Positions 6,657 through 12,702 of a stretch of 12,702 nt of DNA are shown piece after piece. This DNA comes from an uncultured Prevotella sp. GTDB lineage: Bacteria; Bacteroidota; Bacteroidia; Bacteroidales; Bacteroidaceae. The notes under the pieces were generated by a model. It did not search any database, had not been told where the DNA came from, and saw only the letters and a program-made list of their open reading frames with translations. How positions within the stretch are numbered: the first letter of the stretch is position 1; each line of letters starts with the position of its first letter. The stretch covers positions 1 to 12,702 of the forward strand of contig USQD01000029.1 of the NCBI GenBank assembly GCA_900556795.1. Reading direction: 5' to 3'. Both the position numbers and the translations under genes were made by a program.

Positions 6657-7631
6657 TTAGTACTGGCGCTTCATCATTTTCTGTGCATACTTTGCCAACT
6701 CCTCCTTGCGCTCGGCTGGTACATTCACGGCAGCCAGATACTTCTTACTCTGCTCGAAGTAATAGGCAATCTTTTCCTGCGCCATTTTGTCGATACCAAT
6801 CTCGTTGTAAAGACGGGTAACGGCAGCCACCTTCTCCTTGCGGTCGAACTCCTCGGCATCAACCCACTTCTGGAGTTCTGCACGCTGAGCGTCGTTGGCA
6901 TGGTTGAAGGCATTGATGAGCATGAAGGTCTTCTTGTTGGAAGTGATGTCGCCACCAATCTTCTTGCCGAATACCTTGGTATCGCCATAGACATCGAGGA
7001 AATCATCCTGCAACTGGAAAGCCAGGCCTATCTGCTCGCCAAATTTATACAGGTTCTCGGCATCTTCCTCAGAAGCATCAGCCAGAACAGCACCAATCTT
7101 CAGGGCACAAGCCAGGAGCACGCTGGTCTTGAGACGGATCATCTCGATATACTCCTCTTCCTTCACATCATTACGGGTTTCAAACTCCATGTCAAACTGC
7201 TGTCCCTCGCCTATTTCGAGAGCAGTGGTGGTGAAGAGTTTCATCACCTTGGCAAGATGCTTGTCATCGCACTGTGCCATGCGCTCATAGGCAAGCACCA
7301 GCATGCTGTCGCCCGAAAGGATAGCAGTATTGGCGCCCCACTTCTTGTGGACGGTCTCGTGTCCACGGCGCAGGTCAGCATTATCCATCAGATCATCATG
7401 GAGCAGTGTATAGTTATGATAAGTCTCCAGGGCAACGGCATTCATCAGGATTTTCTCCGGGTCGTTCTTGAAGATATTATAACTCAGGAGCATCAGGGTT
7501 GGACGGATGCGCTTGCCTCCCATAGAGAGGACATACTTTACCGGTTCATATAGCGAATATGGTTTACGGTCATAAGGCAAGTTTTCCAAGAACTCGTTCA
7601 CCATGTTTAAAATTTCATCAGCTGTCTTCAT
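6657..7631 (-). CDS. Short-chain polyprenyl diphosphate synthase
   Basis: This all-helical prenyltransferase condenses isopentenyl diphosphate with an allylic diphosphate to make farnesyl- or geranylgeranyl-type chains for quinones and lipid carriers. With the ATG at 7631 it has 324 residues. Both aspartate motifs are intact: DDLMD (79-83, followed by RRG) and DDFLD (209-213). GGKRIRP (38-44) and the KKIGGD segment (223-228) are also present. Tyr74, five residues before the first motif, and the uninterrupted DDxxD resemble the type I GGPP-synthase pattern and differ from E. coli IspA, which has extra residues in this motif; product length is therefore uncertain. The frame extends two codons to a TTG (7635-7637), but the ATG is preferred. 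It is the middle gene of a minus-strand operon between the TonB-like gene and tatD, and its substrate pathway includes ispH, elsewhere in the window. Confidence 0.92.
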   Translation of the reverse strand: MKTADEILNMVNEFLENLPYDRKPYSLYEPVKYVLSMGGKRIRPTLMLLSYNIFKNDPEKILMNAVALETYHNYTLLHDDLMDNADLRRGHETVHKKWGANTAILSGDSMLVLAYERMAQCDDKHLAKVMKLFTTTALEIGEGQQFDMEFETRNDVKEEEYIEMIRLKTSVLLACALKIGAVLADASEEDAENLYKFGEQIGLAFQLQDDFLDVYGDTKVFGKKIGGDITSNKKTFMLINAFNHANDAQRAELQKWVDAEEFDRKEKVAAVTRLYNEIGIDKMAQEKIAYYFEQSKKYLAAVNVPAERKEELAKYAQKMMKRQY

Positions 7632-7659
7632 AATCAAGTATAATTAAGAATGTATAATT
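7632..7659. repeat. 14-bp tandem repeat before the polyprenyl synthase gene
   Basis: Two adjacent 14-bp units, AATCAAGTATAATT and AAGAATGTATAATT, agree at 11 of 14 positions. They end directly at the ATG of the polyprenyl synthase, in the 50-base gap after the TonB-like gene. Confidence 0.65.
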
Positions 7660-7681
7660 TATTTTTTTCAGAATGAATCGT

Positions 7682-8419
7682 TTATAACTGGAACACCACC
7701 GGAACAGCAATCATCGTACGGCATACCTTGTTTCTATCCATTCCCGGTTTCCATTTCGGCATCATTTTCATCACCCTCAGTGCCTCGGCATCGAGCACAG
7801 GATCTACCGAAGTGCTCACTTTCGTTTCAGCAATACTGCCGTCCTTGTTCACTATGAAGGTGATGACAACGGTTCCCTGCACCTTGTTTTTCTGCGCTGC
7901 AGAAGGATATTTCAGGTTCTTGGTGAGCCATTGCATGAAGGCTGACCAGCCACCCGGAAACTCTGGAATCTTCTGCACCACCGTAAATTTGATGGGTTCA
8001 TCTGCCGAAGCATCAGAATTGTCTATCGCAGTCTCGGGCGCAGCTTCCTTCACATCGGCACCTTCCACCGCTCCCGAACCGTCACCGATAACCAGTTTGC
8101 TGGTAGTGGAACTGAGTTTATCGGGCGATTTCACCATCAGCTGTTCGGTAGGTTTCACCTCCTGCGTGATGGCTTCTGATGCAGGTGCCTTCGACATAGC
8201 CTCAGCACTCACCATGTCCTTCTGGTCGGGTGGTGTCTGCATATCCAGGTCTTGTGCCAGGTCCTCAAAGTTATCTGCCAGATCATCTCCTCCCTGCGGA
8301 CTCTTGTGATATTGCAGTCCCACGAAGAGGAAGGTAAATGCCAATAGAAGTCCAATCAGGAAAAAGGTTACCCGCTTGTCGTCCAATTGTACTTTCTTCG
8401 ATTTCTTAATTTCCAACAT
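7682..8419 (-). CDS. TonB-like energy-transducing protein
   Basis: This 245-residue inner-membrane protein has the TonB plan: a short basic cytoplasmic tail (1-16), one transmembrane helix (about 18-36), a long periplasmic linker and a C-terminal TonB domain (about 150-245). The domain shows FPGGWSAFMQWL, the YPSAA motif (171-175), VQGTVVITFIVNKDGS (180-195), the PKWKPG turn (221-226) and a terminal IAVPVVFQL strand. TonB passes proton-motive energy from ExbB/ExbD to outer-membrane receptors, including SusC-like glycan importers. The linker is unusual for TonB: acidic and Ser/Ala-rich (for example 44-60) instead of Pro-Lys repeats. No exbB or exbD is adjacent, so it is probably one of several TonB paralogues. 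It is the first gene of a minus-strand operon and divergent from porQ. Confidence 0.9.
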   Translation of the reverse strand: MLEIKKSKKVQLDDKRVTFFLIGLLLAFTFLFVGLQYHKSPQGGDDLADNFEDLAQDLDMQTPPDQKDMVSAEAMSKAPASEAITQEVKPTEQLMVKSPDKLSSTTSKLVIGDGSGAVEGADVKEAAPETAIDNSDASADEPIKFTVVQKIPEFPGGWSAFMQWLTKNLKYPSAAQKNKVQGTVVITFIVNKDGSIAETKVSTSVDPVLDAEALRVMKMMPKWKPGMDRNKVCRTMIAVPVVFQL

Positions 8420-8519
8420 TCTTTCTATTTATCAAGTTTTACAGCCCCCATCGCATCAATTTTAAGACCAGGAACTGCAATATTTCACGTTCAAATTCGT
8501 TTTTTCTACGAAAACAATG

Positions 8520-8527
8520 CAAATTTA
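8520..8527 (-). promoter_or_regulatory. Possible -7 box for the TonB-like operon
   Basis: On the minus strand this reads TAAATTTG, a match to TAnnTTTG, about 100 bases before the TonB-like ATG. No -33 TTTG is found at the right distance, so the call is weak. It overlaps the -33 zone of the divergent porQ promoter. Confidence 0.3.
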
Positions 8528-8558
8528 CTGTATATTATTGAAAAAAGCTGTATCTTTG
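8527..8558 (+). promoter_or_regulatory. porQ-cmk promoter
   Basis: The -7 TATCTTTG (8551-8558) is identical to the octamers before the nucleoside phosphorylase and the small RNA candidate. The -33 position (8527-8530, ACTG) is a poor match to TTTG. Transcription would start near 8565, giving a very short leader of about 15 nt before porQ. Confidence 0.6.
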
Positions 8559-8579
8559 CCAAAGATTTATAGAATTTAA

Positions 8580-9530
8580 ATGAAAAAAATAGTTTTTTCC
8601 CTCGTATTGACGCTTTTTGCGACATTTATGAACGCTCAGGAGAGCCAAACGAGTTATAACTTTCTGCGCTTACCTGTCAGTGCTCATGCAGCTGCCCTCG
8701 GAGGAGATAACATCAGCTTGATAGAAGATGATGAAGCTCTCATTTTCCATAATCCGGCACTGCTGACATCGGTGAGCGACAAGACCATCAACCTCAACTA
8801 TATGAGTTATATGTCGGGGGTGAATGTGGCTTCTGCTTCCTTCAACCGCATCGTGAAGGAGAAGGCGTCATGGGCGGTGTCGGCTCAATACATTGATTAT
8901 GGCAAGATGAAACAGACCGATGAGAACAACATTCAGCTGGGTGAGTTCTCAGCGAAAGACATTGCGCTTGCAGGCCATTTTTCCTACATGCTTACACAAA
9001 AACTGGTGGGTGGCATCTCGGCTAAGTTCATCACCTCCTACATCGGCGACTACAACTCCATCGCCATGGGGGTAGACCTTGGACTGAATTATTATGACCC
9101 TGAGCAGGAGCTTTCTGTCTCTGCCGTGGCTAAGAACCTGGGAGGACAGCTCAAGGCTTACGATGAGGAGTATGAGAAAATGCCGATAGACCTGCAGGTG
9201 GGTGCCACCAAGCGGTTCGAGAACACTCCATTTCGCATTTCTGCCACTATGGTCAATCTGAACCATTGGAACAACGGACTGAAGGACCATCTTGTGGTGG
9301 GTGCCGAACTCCTTTTGGGTGAAAGTCTGTGGCTGGGTGCCGGATATAACGCCCGACGCGCCGAAGAGATGAAGATTTCTACAGGCGAAGAGAACGAGGA
9401 GAGCAGTCATGGAGCCGGATGGTCATTCGGTGGAGGCATCAACCTGGAGCGCTTCCATCTCAATGTGGCCTATGGCAAATACCACGTCAGTAGCAGCAGT
9501 CTGGTGCTGAGTGTGAATTATAAATTGTAA
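8580..9530 (+). CDS. porQ: Type IX secretion system protein PorQ
   Basis: This 316-residue protein has a signal peptide (cleavage after about residue 19, MNA|QE) and a string of amphipathic beta strands with Gly/aromatic alternation, ending in an aromatic strand VLSVNYKL, as expected for an outer-membrane barrel. The N-terminal motif FLRLPVSAHAAALGGDNIS followed by D-EALIFHNPALL is characteristic of the PorQ/PorV-type family. PorQ helps hold the surface attachment complex (PorU, PorV, PorZ) that processes and anchors type IX cargo. Adjacency to cmk, with ispH nearby, fits the synteny I know for PorQ in Bacteroidota. No other T9SS gene is in the window, so whether the system is complete is unknown. 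It is the first gene of a two-gene operon; its stop codon lies inside a 7-bp tandem repeat. Confidence 0.88.
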   Translation: MKKIVFSLVLTLFATFMNAQESQTSYNFLRLPVSAHAAALGGDNISLIEDDEALIFHNPALLTSVSDKTINLNYMSYMSGVNVASASFNRIVKEKASWAVSAQYIDYGKMKQTDENNIQLGEFSAKDIALAGHFSYMLTQKLVGGISAKFITSYIGDYNSIAMGVDLGLNYYDPEQELSVSAVAKNLGGQLKAYDEEYEKMPIDLQVGATKRFENTPFRISATMVNLNHWNNGLKDHLVVGAELLLGESLWLGAGYNARRAEEMKISTGEENEESSHGAGWSFGGGINLERFHLNVAYGKYHVSSSSLVLSVNYKL

Positions 9531-9550
9531 ATTATAAATCATAAATCAGT
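9516..9550. repeat. 7-bp tandem repeats across the porQ stop codon
   Basis: Four units (AATTATA, AATTGTA, AATTATA, AATCATA) plus a degenerate fifth run from the last porQ codons almost to cmk. TAA recurs at 9521, 9528, 9535 and 9542. Because 7 leaves remainder 1 on division by 3, these fall in all three frames; the one at 9528 is the real porQ stop. Confidence 0.85.
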
Positions 9551-9557
9551 TAAAAAT

Positions 9558-10250
9558 ATGAAGAAGATAACAATAGCAATTGATGGTTATTCATCATGTG
9601 GCAAGAGCACAATGGCAAAGGACCTTGCCAAGGAAATAGGATATGTATATGTAGATACAGGCGCCATGTACCGCTCCGTTACGCTCTTCGCCTTACGGAA
9701 CAATCTGTTTGATGCAGAGGGCAATATCAAGACCGATAAGCTGGAGAAGATGATGCCTGAGATTCACATTGCGTTCAAGTTTAATGAAACAACCGGTCGC
9801 CCTGACTGTTTTCTAAATGGCGAACTCGTTGAGAAGGAAATCCGCTCCCTCGAGGTTTCAAACCATGTGAGTCCGATTGCAGCTATACCGTTCGTAAGAG
9901 AGGCTTTGGTTGCCCAGCAGAAGAAGATGGGAGAAAACAAGGGCATCGTGATGGATGGCCGTGACATCGGTACCACCGTCTTCCCTAACGCAGAACTCAA
10001 GATCTTCGTTACCGCCAGCTCCCAGGTAAGAGCACAGCGCCGATATGATGAGCTGCAGCAGAAGGGAATGCCTGCCGATTTCAAGGATATTCTCAAGAAC
10101 GTGGAAGAGCGCGACTATATCGATACCCATCGCGAAACCTCGCCTCTGCGCCAGGCCGAAGATGCCATCGTTCTTGACAACAGCCAGCTGACCATCCCTC
10201 AGCAGAAGGCATGGCTCATGGAGCAATACCAGAAGGCTATCGCTGAATAG
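9558..10250 (+). CDS. cmk: (d)CMP kinase
   Basis: This 230-residue cytosolic kinase transfers phosphate from ATP to CMP or dCMP in pyrimidine nucleotide supply. The P-loop is GYSSCGKST (10-18). It is followed by the DTGAMYRS segment (33-40), the NMP-binding insertion containing [12 protein letters not shown] (97-108), and [14 protein letters not shown] (132-145), the conserved nucleotide-binding strand. The LID-type arginines appear in RAQRRYDE (158-165) and in [14 protein letters not shown] (185-198). The length and motif order are standard for bacterial Cmk. It follows porQ by 27 bases on the same strand and is very likely co-transcribed from the porQ promoter. The repeat-derived spacer lacks a Shine-Dalgarno sequence. 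No convincing terminator directly follows the gene; the first candidate is 200 bases on, past another promoter. Confidence 0.95.
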   Translation: MKKITIAIDGYSSCGKSTMAKDLAKEIGYVYVDTGAMYRSVTLFALRNNLFDAEGNIKTDKLEKMMPEIHIAFKFNETTGRPDCFLNGELVEKEIRSLEVSNHVSPIAAIPFVREALVAQQKKMGENKGIVMDGRDIGTTVFPNAELKIFVTASSQVRAQRRYDELQQKGMPADFKDILKNVEERDYIDTHRETSPLRQAEDAIVLDNSQLTIPQQKAWLMEQYQKAIAE

Positions 10251-10352
10251 TAGAATAAAAGGAAATACAATCCTGAAAAACAAGGAATATACTTTATAAA
10301 AATTAGTTAAAATCAAATATTTTAACGGCAAAATAGAATAATTCATTGACCG

Positions 10353-10405
10353 TACCTTGTAATAAAAGATAGGATTTACTATCTTTGCACCTGTATAACA
10401 AGGTA
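10353..10405. repeat. Nested inverted repeats around the small RNA promoter
   Basis: The outer pair TACCTTGT (10353-10360) and ACAAGGTA (10398-10405) is perfect and extends to 11 of 12 pairs. Inside it, AAAGATAG (10365-10372) and CTATCTTT (10379-10386) form a perfect 8-bp palindrome with a 6-base gap, covering most of the -7 box. The outer left arm holds the -33 TTG and the right arm lies just after the predicted start. Confidence 0.7.
10356..10387 (+). promoter_or_regulatory. Promoter in the cmk-ispH interval
   Basis: A -33-like CTTG (10356-10359) is followed after 20 bases by a -7 TATCTTTG (10380-10387), the same octamer and spacing as the phosphorylase promoter. No protein gene lies downstream on this strand, so it most likely drives a non-coding transcript starting near 10394. 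Confidence 0.65.
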
Positions 10406-10494
10406 GTAATGATATAGATTATAAATTTTGAGTTAATTACTGTTTTTTGAAGGTGGTAAGTCCTCGGGAGAAGACCTACCACCTGTTTTGTTTA
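10394..10494 (+). ncRNA. Candidate small RNA, about 100 nt
   Basis: The interval runs from the predicted start (6-7 bases after the -7 box) to the T-rich tail of the terminator hairpin. It has no ORF: the only ATG (10409) gives ATG-ATA-TAG. The first half is A/T-rich and probably single-stranded. The 3' half is a long hairpin with a GGGA-type apical loop, then GTTTTGTTT. This is the usual shape of a trans-acting bacterial sRNA. I do not recognise a known RNA family. Read-through would run antisense to the 3' end of ispH, which is convergent. Confidence 0.45.
10451..10494 (+). terminator. Terminator-like hairpin after the sRNA candidate
   Basis: An 8-bp perfect outer stem (AGGTGGTA 10451-10458 with TACCACCT 10477-10484) continues past one mismatch into a 3-bp inner stem (GTC/GAC). 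It is followed on the plus strand by GTTTTGTTT. On the minus strand, where ispH ends 12 bases before it, the following bases are A-rich, so it should not be an efficient intrinsic terminator for ispH. Confidence 0.6.
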
Positions 10495-10495
10495 A

Positions 10496-11374
10496 TTACC
10501 CATTAAATTCATTGATAATCTTTTCCTTACATTCTTCCATCAGCCATTTTGGAGTGCTGGTAGCTCCGCAGATGCCCACGGTATTGACGTTCTTGAACCA
10601 CGCCATGTCTATTTCTTCAGCGCTCTCTATCTGATAGCTGTTACCGTTTACGCTCTTGCATTCCTTGAAGAGCACCTTACCGTTGCTGCTCTTTCTGCCG
10701 CTCACGAAGAGGATCACATCGTGCTTGCTGGCAAAACTGGCGATATTCGGCATGCGGTTAGCCACCTGTCGGCAGATGGTATCAAAGCTCTTGAAGGAAG
10801 CGCCTTCCACGATATGCTCCTGACAGTATTCGATGATATGATGGAACTCATCCAGACTCTTGGTGGTCTGCGAATAGAGTGCGATATCCTTGGAGAAGTC
10901 CAGCTTCCCTATCTCCTTCAGCTGCTCCACCTCCTTAAATTTCTCTACCACGATGGCATGGCTCTCGGTCTGTCCCACCAAGCCCAACACTTCGGCATGC
11001 CCCTTCTTTCCGAAGATCACGATCTGCGCCTCAGGATTGTTGACATACTGTTTCTTGATGCGTCGCTGCAACTGCAGTACCACAGGGCAGGTTGCATCGA
11101 TGATTTCTATGTTGTTGCGCTCGGCAAGGGCATAGGTCTCAGGTGGTTCTCCATGGGCACGAAGCAATACCTTCACGCCATGCAACTTCTCCATCTGCTC
11201 GTGGTCGATGGTGACGAGGCCCGCTTCATGCAGTCGTTCTACCTCCATGCCATTATGCACAATATCGCCCAGGCAGTAGAGCTTACCGCCTTTTTCCAAC
11301 TCTTCTTCAGCCTTCTTGATGGCAGTGGTCACGCCAAAGCAGAAACCACTGCCGTTATCTATTTCTATCTGCAC
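10496..11374 (-). CDS. ispH: 4-hydroxy-3-methylbut-2-enyl diphosphate reductase
   Basis: IspH is the last enzyme of the MEP isoprenoid pathway. It uses a [4Fe-4S] cluster to reduce HMBPP to isopentenyl and dimethylallyl diphosphate. The 292 residues carry the three cluster cysteines, C12 (GFCFGV), C96 (DATCP) and C201 (DTICRQ). They also carry the substrate-binding residues H40 (VHN), H74 (AHG), H126 and E128 (KGHAEVLG), T170/T171 and the SSN at 229-231. The start is GTG (11372-11374): an in-frame TAA lies just two codons upstream and no ATG precedes the GFCFGV motif. It lies 51 bases after the DUF1573 gene on the same strand, in a spacer almost fully made of 7-bp repeats, and is convergent with cmk. 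Its product feeds the polyprenyl synthase encoded in the same window. Confidence 0.96.
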   Translation of the reverse strand: MQIEIDNGSGFCFGVTTAIKKAEEELEKGGKLYCLGDIVHNGMEVERLHEAGLVTIDHEQMEKLHGVKVLLRAHGEPPETYALAERNNIEIIDATCPVVLQLQRRIKKQYVNNPEAQIVIFGKKGHAEVLGLVGQTESHAIVVEKFKEVEQLKEIGKLDFSKDIALYSQTTKSLDEFHHIIEYCQEHIVEGASFKSFDTICRQVANRMPNIASFASKHDVILFVSGRKSSNGKVLFKECKSVNGNSYQIESAEEIDMAWFKNVNTVGICGATSTPKWLMEECKEKIINEFNG

Positions 11375-11383
11375 GGTTTATTT

Positions 11384-11434
11384 CAATTTATAATTTATAA
11401 TGTATAATTATTCATTGTACATTATTCATTGTAC
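11384..11434. repeat. 7/14-bp tandem repeats between DUF1573 gene and ispH
   Basis: The spacer is nearly all heptads, beginning CAATTTA, TAATTTA, TAATGTA. It ends in a perfect 14-bp duplication, ATTATTCATTGTAC at 11407-11420 and 11421-11434. The DUF1573 stop codon (11426-11428) lies in the second copy. On the minus strand TGA and TAA recur in all three frames. Confidence 0.88.
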
Positions 11435-12490
11435 CTTAATCTTCACTACCACCTTTGCCTGGTCAGGATCGTTTGTAATCATGAGGATACGAGGGGTCTT
11501 CACGCGCGATTTCTTCAGTTCGGCAGCCACTGCTGTCACCTTCATCTTTACGGTTTCTCCCGGCTCTATCTTGCTCTTCTTCAAGTTCACCTGCAAGCCC
11601 ATGGTAAACATCTGCATGCTTCTGATTTCCAGTTGCGACTTTCCCTTGTTGGTAAGGGTAACAAGTCCCTTCAGCTTCTTCTTGCCGTTGAAGCTGCCGA
11701 GGTTCAGTTCCGTTGCCGATATTTCCAACTTCGGAGCCTTTACCTTCTGCTCGGCTGTCAACTTGTCAAAGTCAGGAAGGAGGACAGCAGAAACCACGAT
11801 TTCCTTCTCTGGGGCTATCTTGTCGCCAGGACGCTCGCCCAGATAGATGGAAGTCTGGTTCAGTCCCAGGTCACGCAGCTTCTTGGAATCCAAGCCCAAT
11901 ACGACGACGGCAGAATGATGAGGAGCCACCTTGGATGGAGATACCTGTGCCTGAAGATAATTAGGCAGATGCATCACAACCGGCTCCATCATGCGGTCGG
12001 TAGGATTGAAGATGTGGATGCGCTGTACAGGACGGTCGCCTCGGTTTACGTCATCAAACTCCACTTCCTGAACATCCGATTTGATTTCGCCCAGCAGCTG
12101 GTCGTAAGAACCGGCAAAGTCTACCACGCTGCCCACAACCTTACCTCTCATCATGACGATGAAAGGCTCGTCAGAAGCATTGCTGTAGAGGCATATCTGC
12201 TTCATGAAGGTACCCATCTGCTTTGCGTCGTAGACTGCCTTGACCGTAAAAGTCTCGCCTGCAGCAATCTTCTTCTTCGGATATTCCACCGTTGTACAGC
12301 CGCAGCTCTTCAATACGTTATTGATCACCAAAGCCTTGTGGCCTTCGTTCTTCATCACGAACTCAGCAGTTACAGGCTTGCGGAACACCACCTGTCCGCA
12401 GTCCACCACCTCGTGCTGGGTTGTTATCTTCTGTGCCGATGCCGGCAGCGCCAGCAGCGCTGATAGCATCCATATGTTCATTCGTTTCAT
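11426..12490 (-). CDS. Exported DUF1573 protein with three Ig-like domains
   Basis: This 354-residue protein has a signal peptide (cleavage near ASA|QK, residue 19) and is probably periplasmic or surface-exposed. The first domain (about 24-119) is DUF1573, with the family's hallmark SCGCTT at 62-67 and a typical FVMKNEG...LVINNV strand pair. Two further Ig/ASPM-like beta sandwiches follow: about 140-240 (VQRIHIFNPTD) and about 254-354 (LKGLVTLTNKGKSQLEI...ITNDP). The protein is longer than single-domain DUF1573 members. The molecular function of DUF1573 is not known; the Ig folds suggest binding to protein or cell-wall partners. It lies 47 bases after the A2M-like gene and 51 before ispH on the same strand, so all three may be co-transcribed. 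The paired cysteines 62 and 64 could be a metal or redox site; this is speculation. Confidence 0.85.
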   Translation of the reverse strand: MKRMNIWMLSALLALPASAQKITTQHEVVDCGQVVFRKPVTAEFVMKNEGHKALVINNVLKSCGCTTVEYPKKKIAAGETFTVKAVYDAKQMGTFMKQICLYSNASDEPFIVMMRGKVVGSVVDFAGSYDQLLGEIKSDVQEVEFDDVNRGDRPVQRIHIFNPTDRMMEPVVMHLPNYLQAQVSPSKVAPHHSAVVVLGLDSKKLRDLGLNQTSIYLGERPGDKIAPEKEIVVSAVLLPDFDKLTAEQKVKAPKLEISATELNLGSFNGKKKLKGLVTLTNKGKSQLEIRSMQMFTMGLQVNLKKSKIEPGETVKMKVTAVAAELKKSRVKTPRILMITNDPDQAKVVVKIKVQ

Positions 12491-12509
12491 ACTATTCTAT
12501 TTTTAATTA

Positions 12510-12560
12510 TCAATCCATAATTTTCATTCCGAAATTTTCAATCCGAAATTTTCATTTCAT
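12510..12560. repeat. 14-bp tandem repeats across the A2M-like stop codon
   Basis: Three contiguous 14-bp units (TCAATCCATAATTT, TCATTCCGAAATTT, TCAATCCGAAATTT) occupy 12510-12551, and a partial fourth follows. Each begins TCA, that is TGA on the minus strand, at 12510, 12524 and 12538; these lie in all three frames. The TGA at 12538-12540 ends the A2M-like protein. Confidence 0.9.
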
Positions 12561-12702
12561 AAGTCTCCGTGCGACCGCCGAATTCTGGGCTGTAGGTACA
12601 CTTTGCGGTGCAGGAACCACTCTGGTAGTCGCCCTTTCTATCCACGTAATACTCCATTTCTACGATGTGCATACCTTTAGATAAACGATCGAAATAGAAA
12701 TT
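12538..12702 (-). CDS. C-terminus of an alpha-2-macroglobulin-like protein (partial)
   Basis: The last 54 codons of a gene that continues beyond the right edge. The peptide starts NFYFDRLSKGMHIVEMEYYV and ends EMKISD. The FxFDxLxKGxxxxEYxxxV pattern followed by a Cys-containing strand and YSPEFGG is the usual end of bacterial alpha-2-macroglobulin family proteins (typically YAPEF), which trap or bind proteases at the envelope and are often over 1,500 residues long. Only the C-terminal domain is visible, so the bait region and thioester cannot be checked. The gene would lie upstream of DUF1573 in the same direction. The fragment is short and recognition rests on this one motif. Confidence 0.7.
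   Translation of the reverse strand, partial: NFYFDRLSKGMHIVEMEYYVDRKGDYQSGSCTAKCTYSPEFGGRTETYEMKISD

Noticed and set aside
6900..7553. A 217-codon plus-strand frame opposite the polyprenyl synthase gene
   Set aside because: Shadow of a gene with both aspartate motifs; no start signal or domain of its own.
7632..7637. TTG start two codons upstream for the polyprenyl synthase
   Set aside because: The ATG at 7629-7631 gives the same protein less two residues and is the more usual start; the extra codons lie in the tandem repeat.
8387..8572. A 61-codon plus-strand frame between the TonB-like gene and porQ
   Set aside because: It starts inside the TonB-like gene, spans the promoter region of porQ and has no similarity to known proteins.
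10306..10326. A terminator for cmk (GTTAAAAT...ATTTTAAC)
   Set aside because: A perfect 8-bp inverted repeat, but the stem is almost all A-T and no T run follows on the plus strand.
10451..10484. A terminator for ispH on the minus strand
   Set aside because: The position is right, but the bases after the hairpin in that direction are A-rich, with no T tract.
11429..12463. A 344-codon plus-strand frame opposite the DUF1573 gene
   Set aside because: It is rich in His and Leu, with no domain or promoter, and fully antisense to a protein with a signal peptide and DUF1573 motif.

Overview
The window looks like chromosomal DNA of a Bacteroidota bacterium, most likely Prevotella/Segatella or a close relative. 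Three promoters carry the phylum's -7 octamer TATCTTTG, two of them with a recognisable -33 element 20 bases upstream. There is a type IX secretion gene (porQ) beside cmk, a lipoprotein serpin, a GH84 glycosidase built like the Bacteroides enzyme, and the end of a large alpha-2-macroglobulin-like protein. The genus is inferred from the overall look; no marker gene settles it.

Layout. 28-1388: a minus-strand lipoprotein serpin with its own intrinsic terminator, divergent from a plus-strand nucleoside (probably uridine) phosphorylase at 1597-2469. 2470-3059: a gene-free stretch rich in repeats. It holds a 52-bp element, a 192-bp imperfect palindrome made of four small hairpins, and one copy of a 14-bp direct repeat. 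3060-5597: a secreted GH84 beta-N-acetylglucosaminidase on the minus strand, followed (5598-5812) by a second repeat island with an inverted copy of the 52-bp element. 5813-8419: a minus-strand operon of a TonB-like protein, a short-chain polyprenyl diphosphate synthase and a TatD-family hydrolase. 8580-10250: plus-strand porQ-cmk. 10251-10495: a non-coding interval with a complete promoter and a terminator-like hairpin about 100 nt apart, which I read as a small RNA gene. 10496-12702: a minus-strand run of the A2M C-terminus, a three-domain DUF1573 protein and ispH.

How the genes fit together. Several encode envelope or exported proteins (serpin, GH84, TonB-like, PorQ, DUF1573 and A2M-like). 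The rest are housekeeping: pyrimidine metabolism (nucleoside phosphorylase, CMP kinase), isoprenoids (IspH, polyprenyl synthase) and a metal-dependent hydrolase. Two unrelated classes of protease inhibitor, serpin and A2M-like, sit at opposite ends.

The least explained signals lie between genes. (1) All five short same-strand gene junctions carry tandem repeats with a 7- or 14-bp period that touch a stop or start codon. In at least three of them stop triplets fall in all three frames. (2) There is the probable orphan small RNA, whose promoter is wrapped in nested inverted repeats. (3) There is the palindromic REP/BIME-like island, whose two ends show a compensatory base-pair change.
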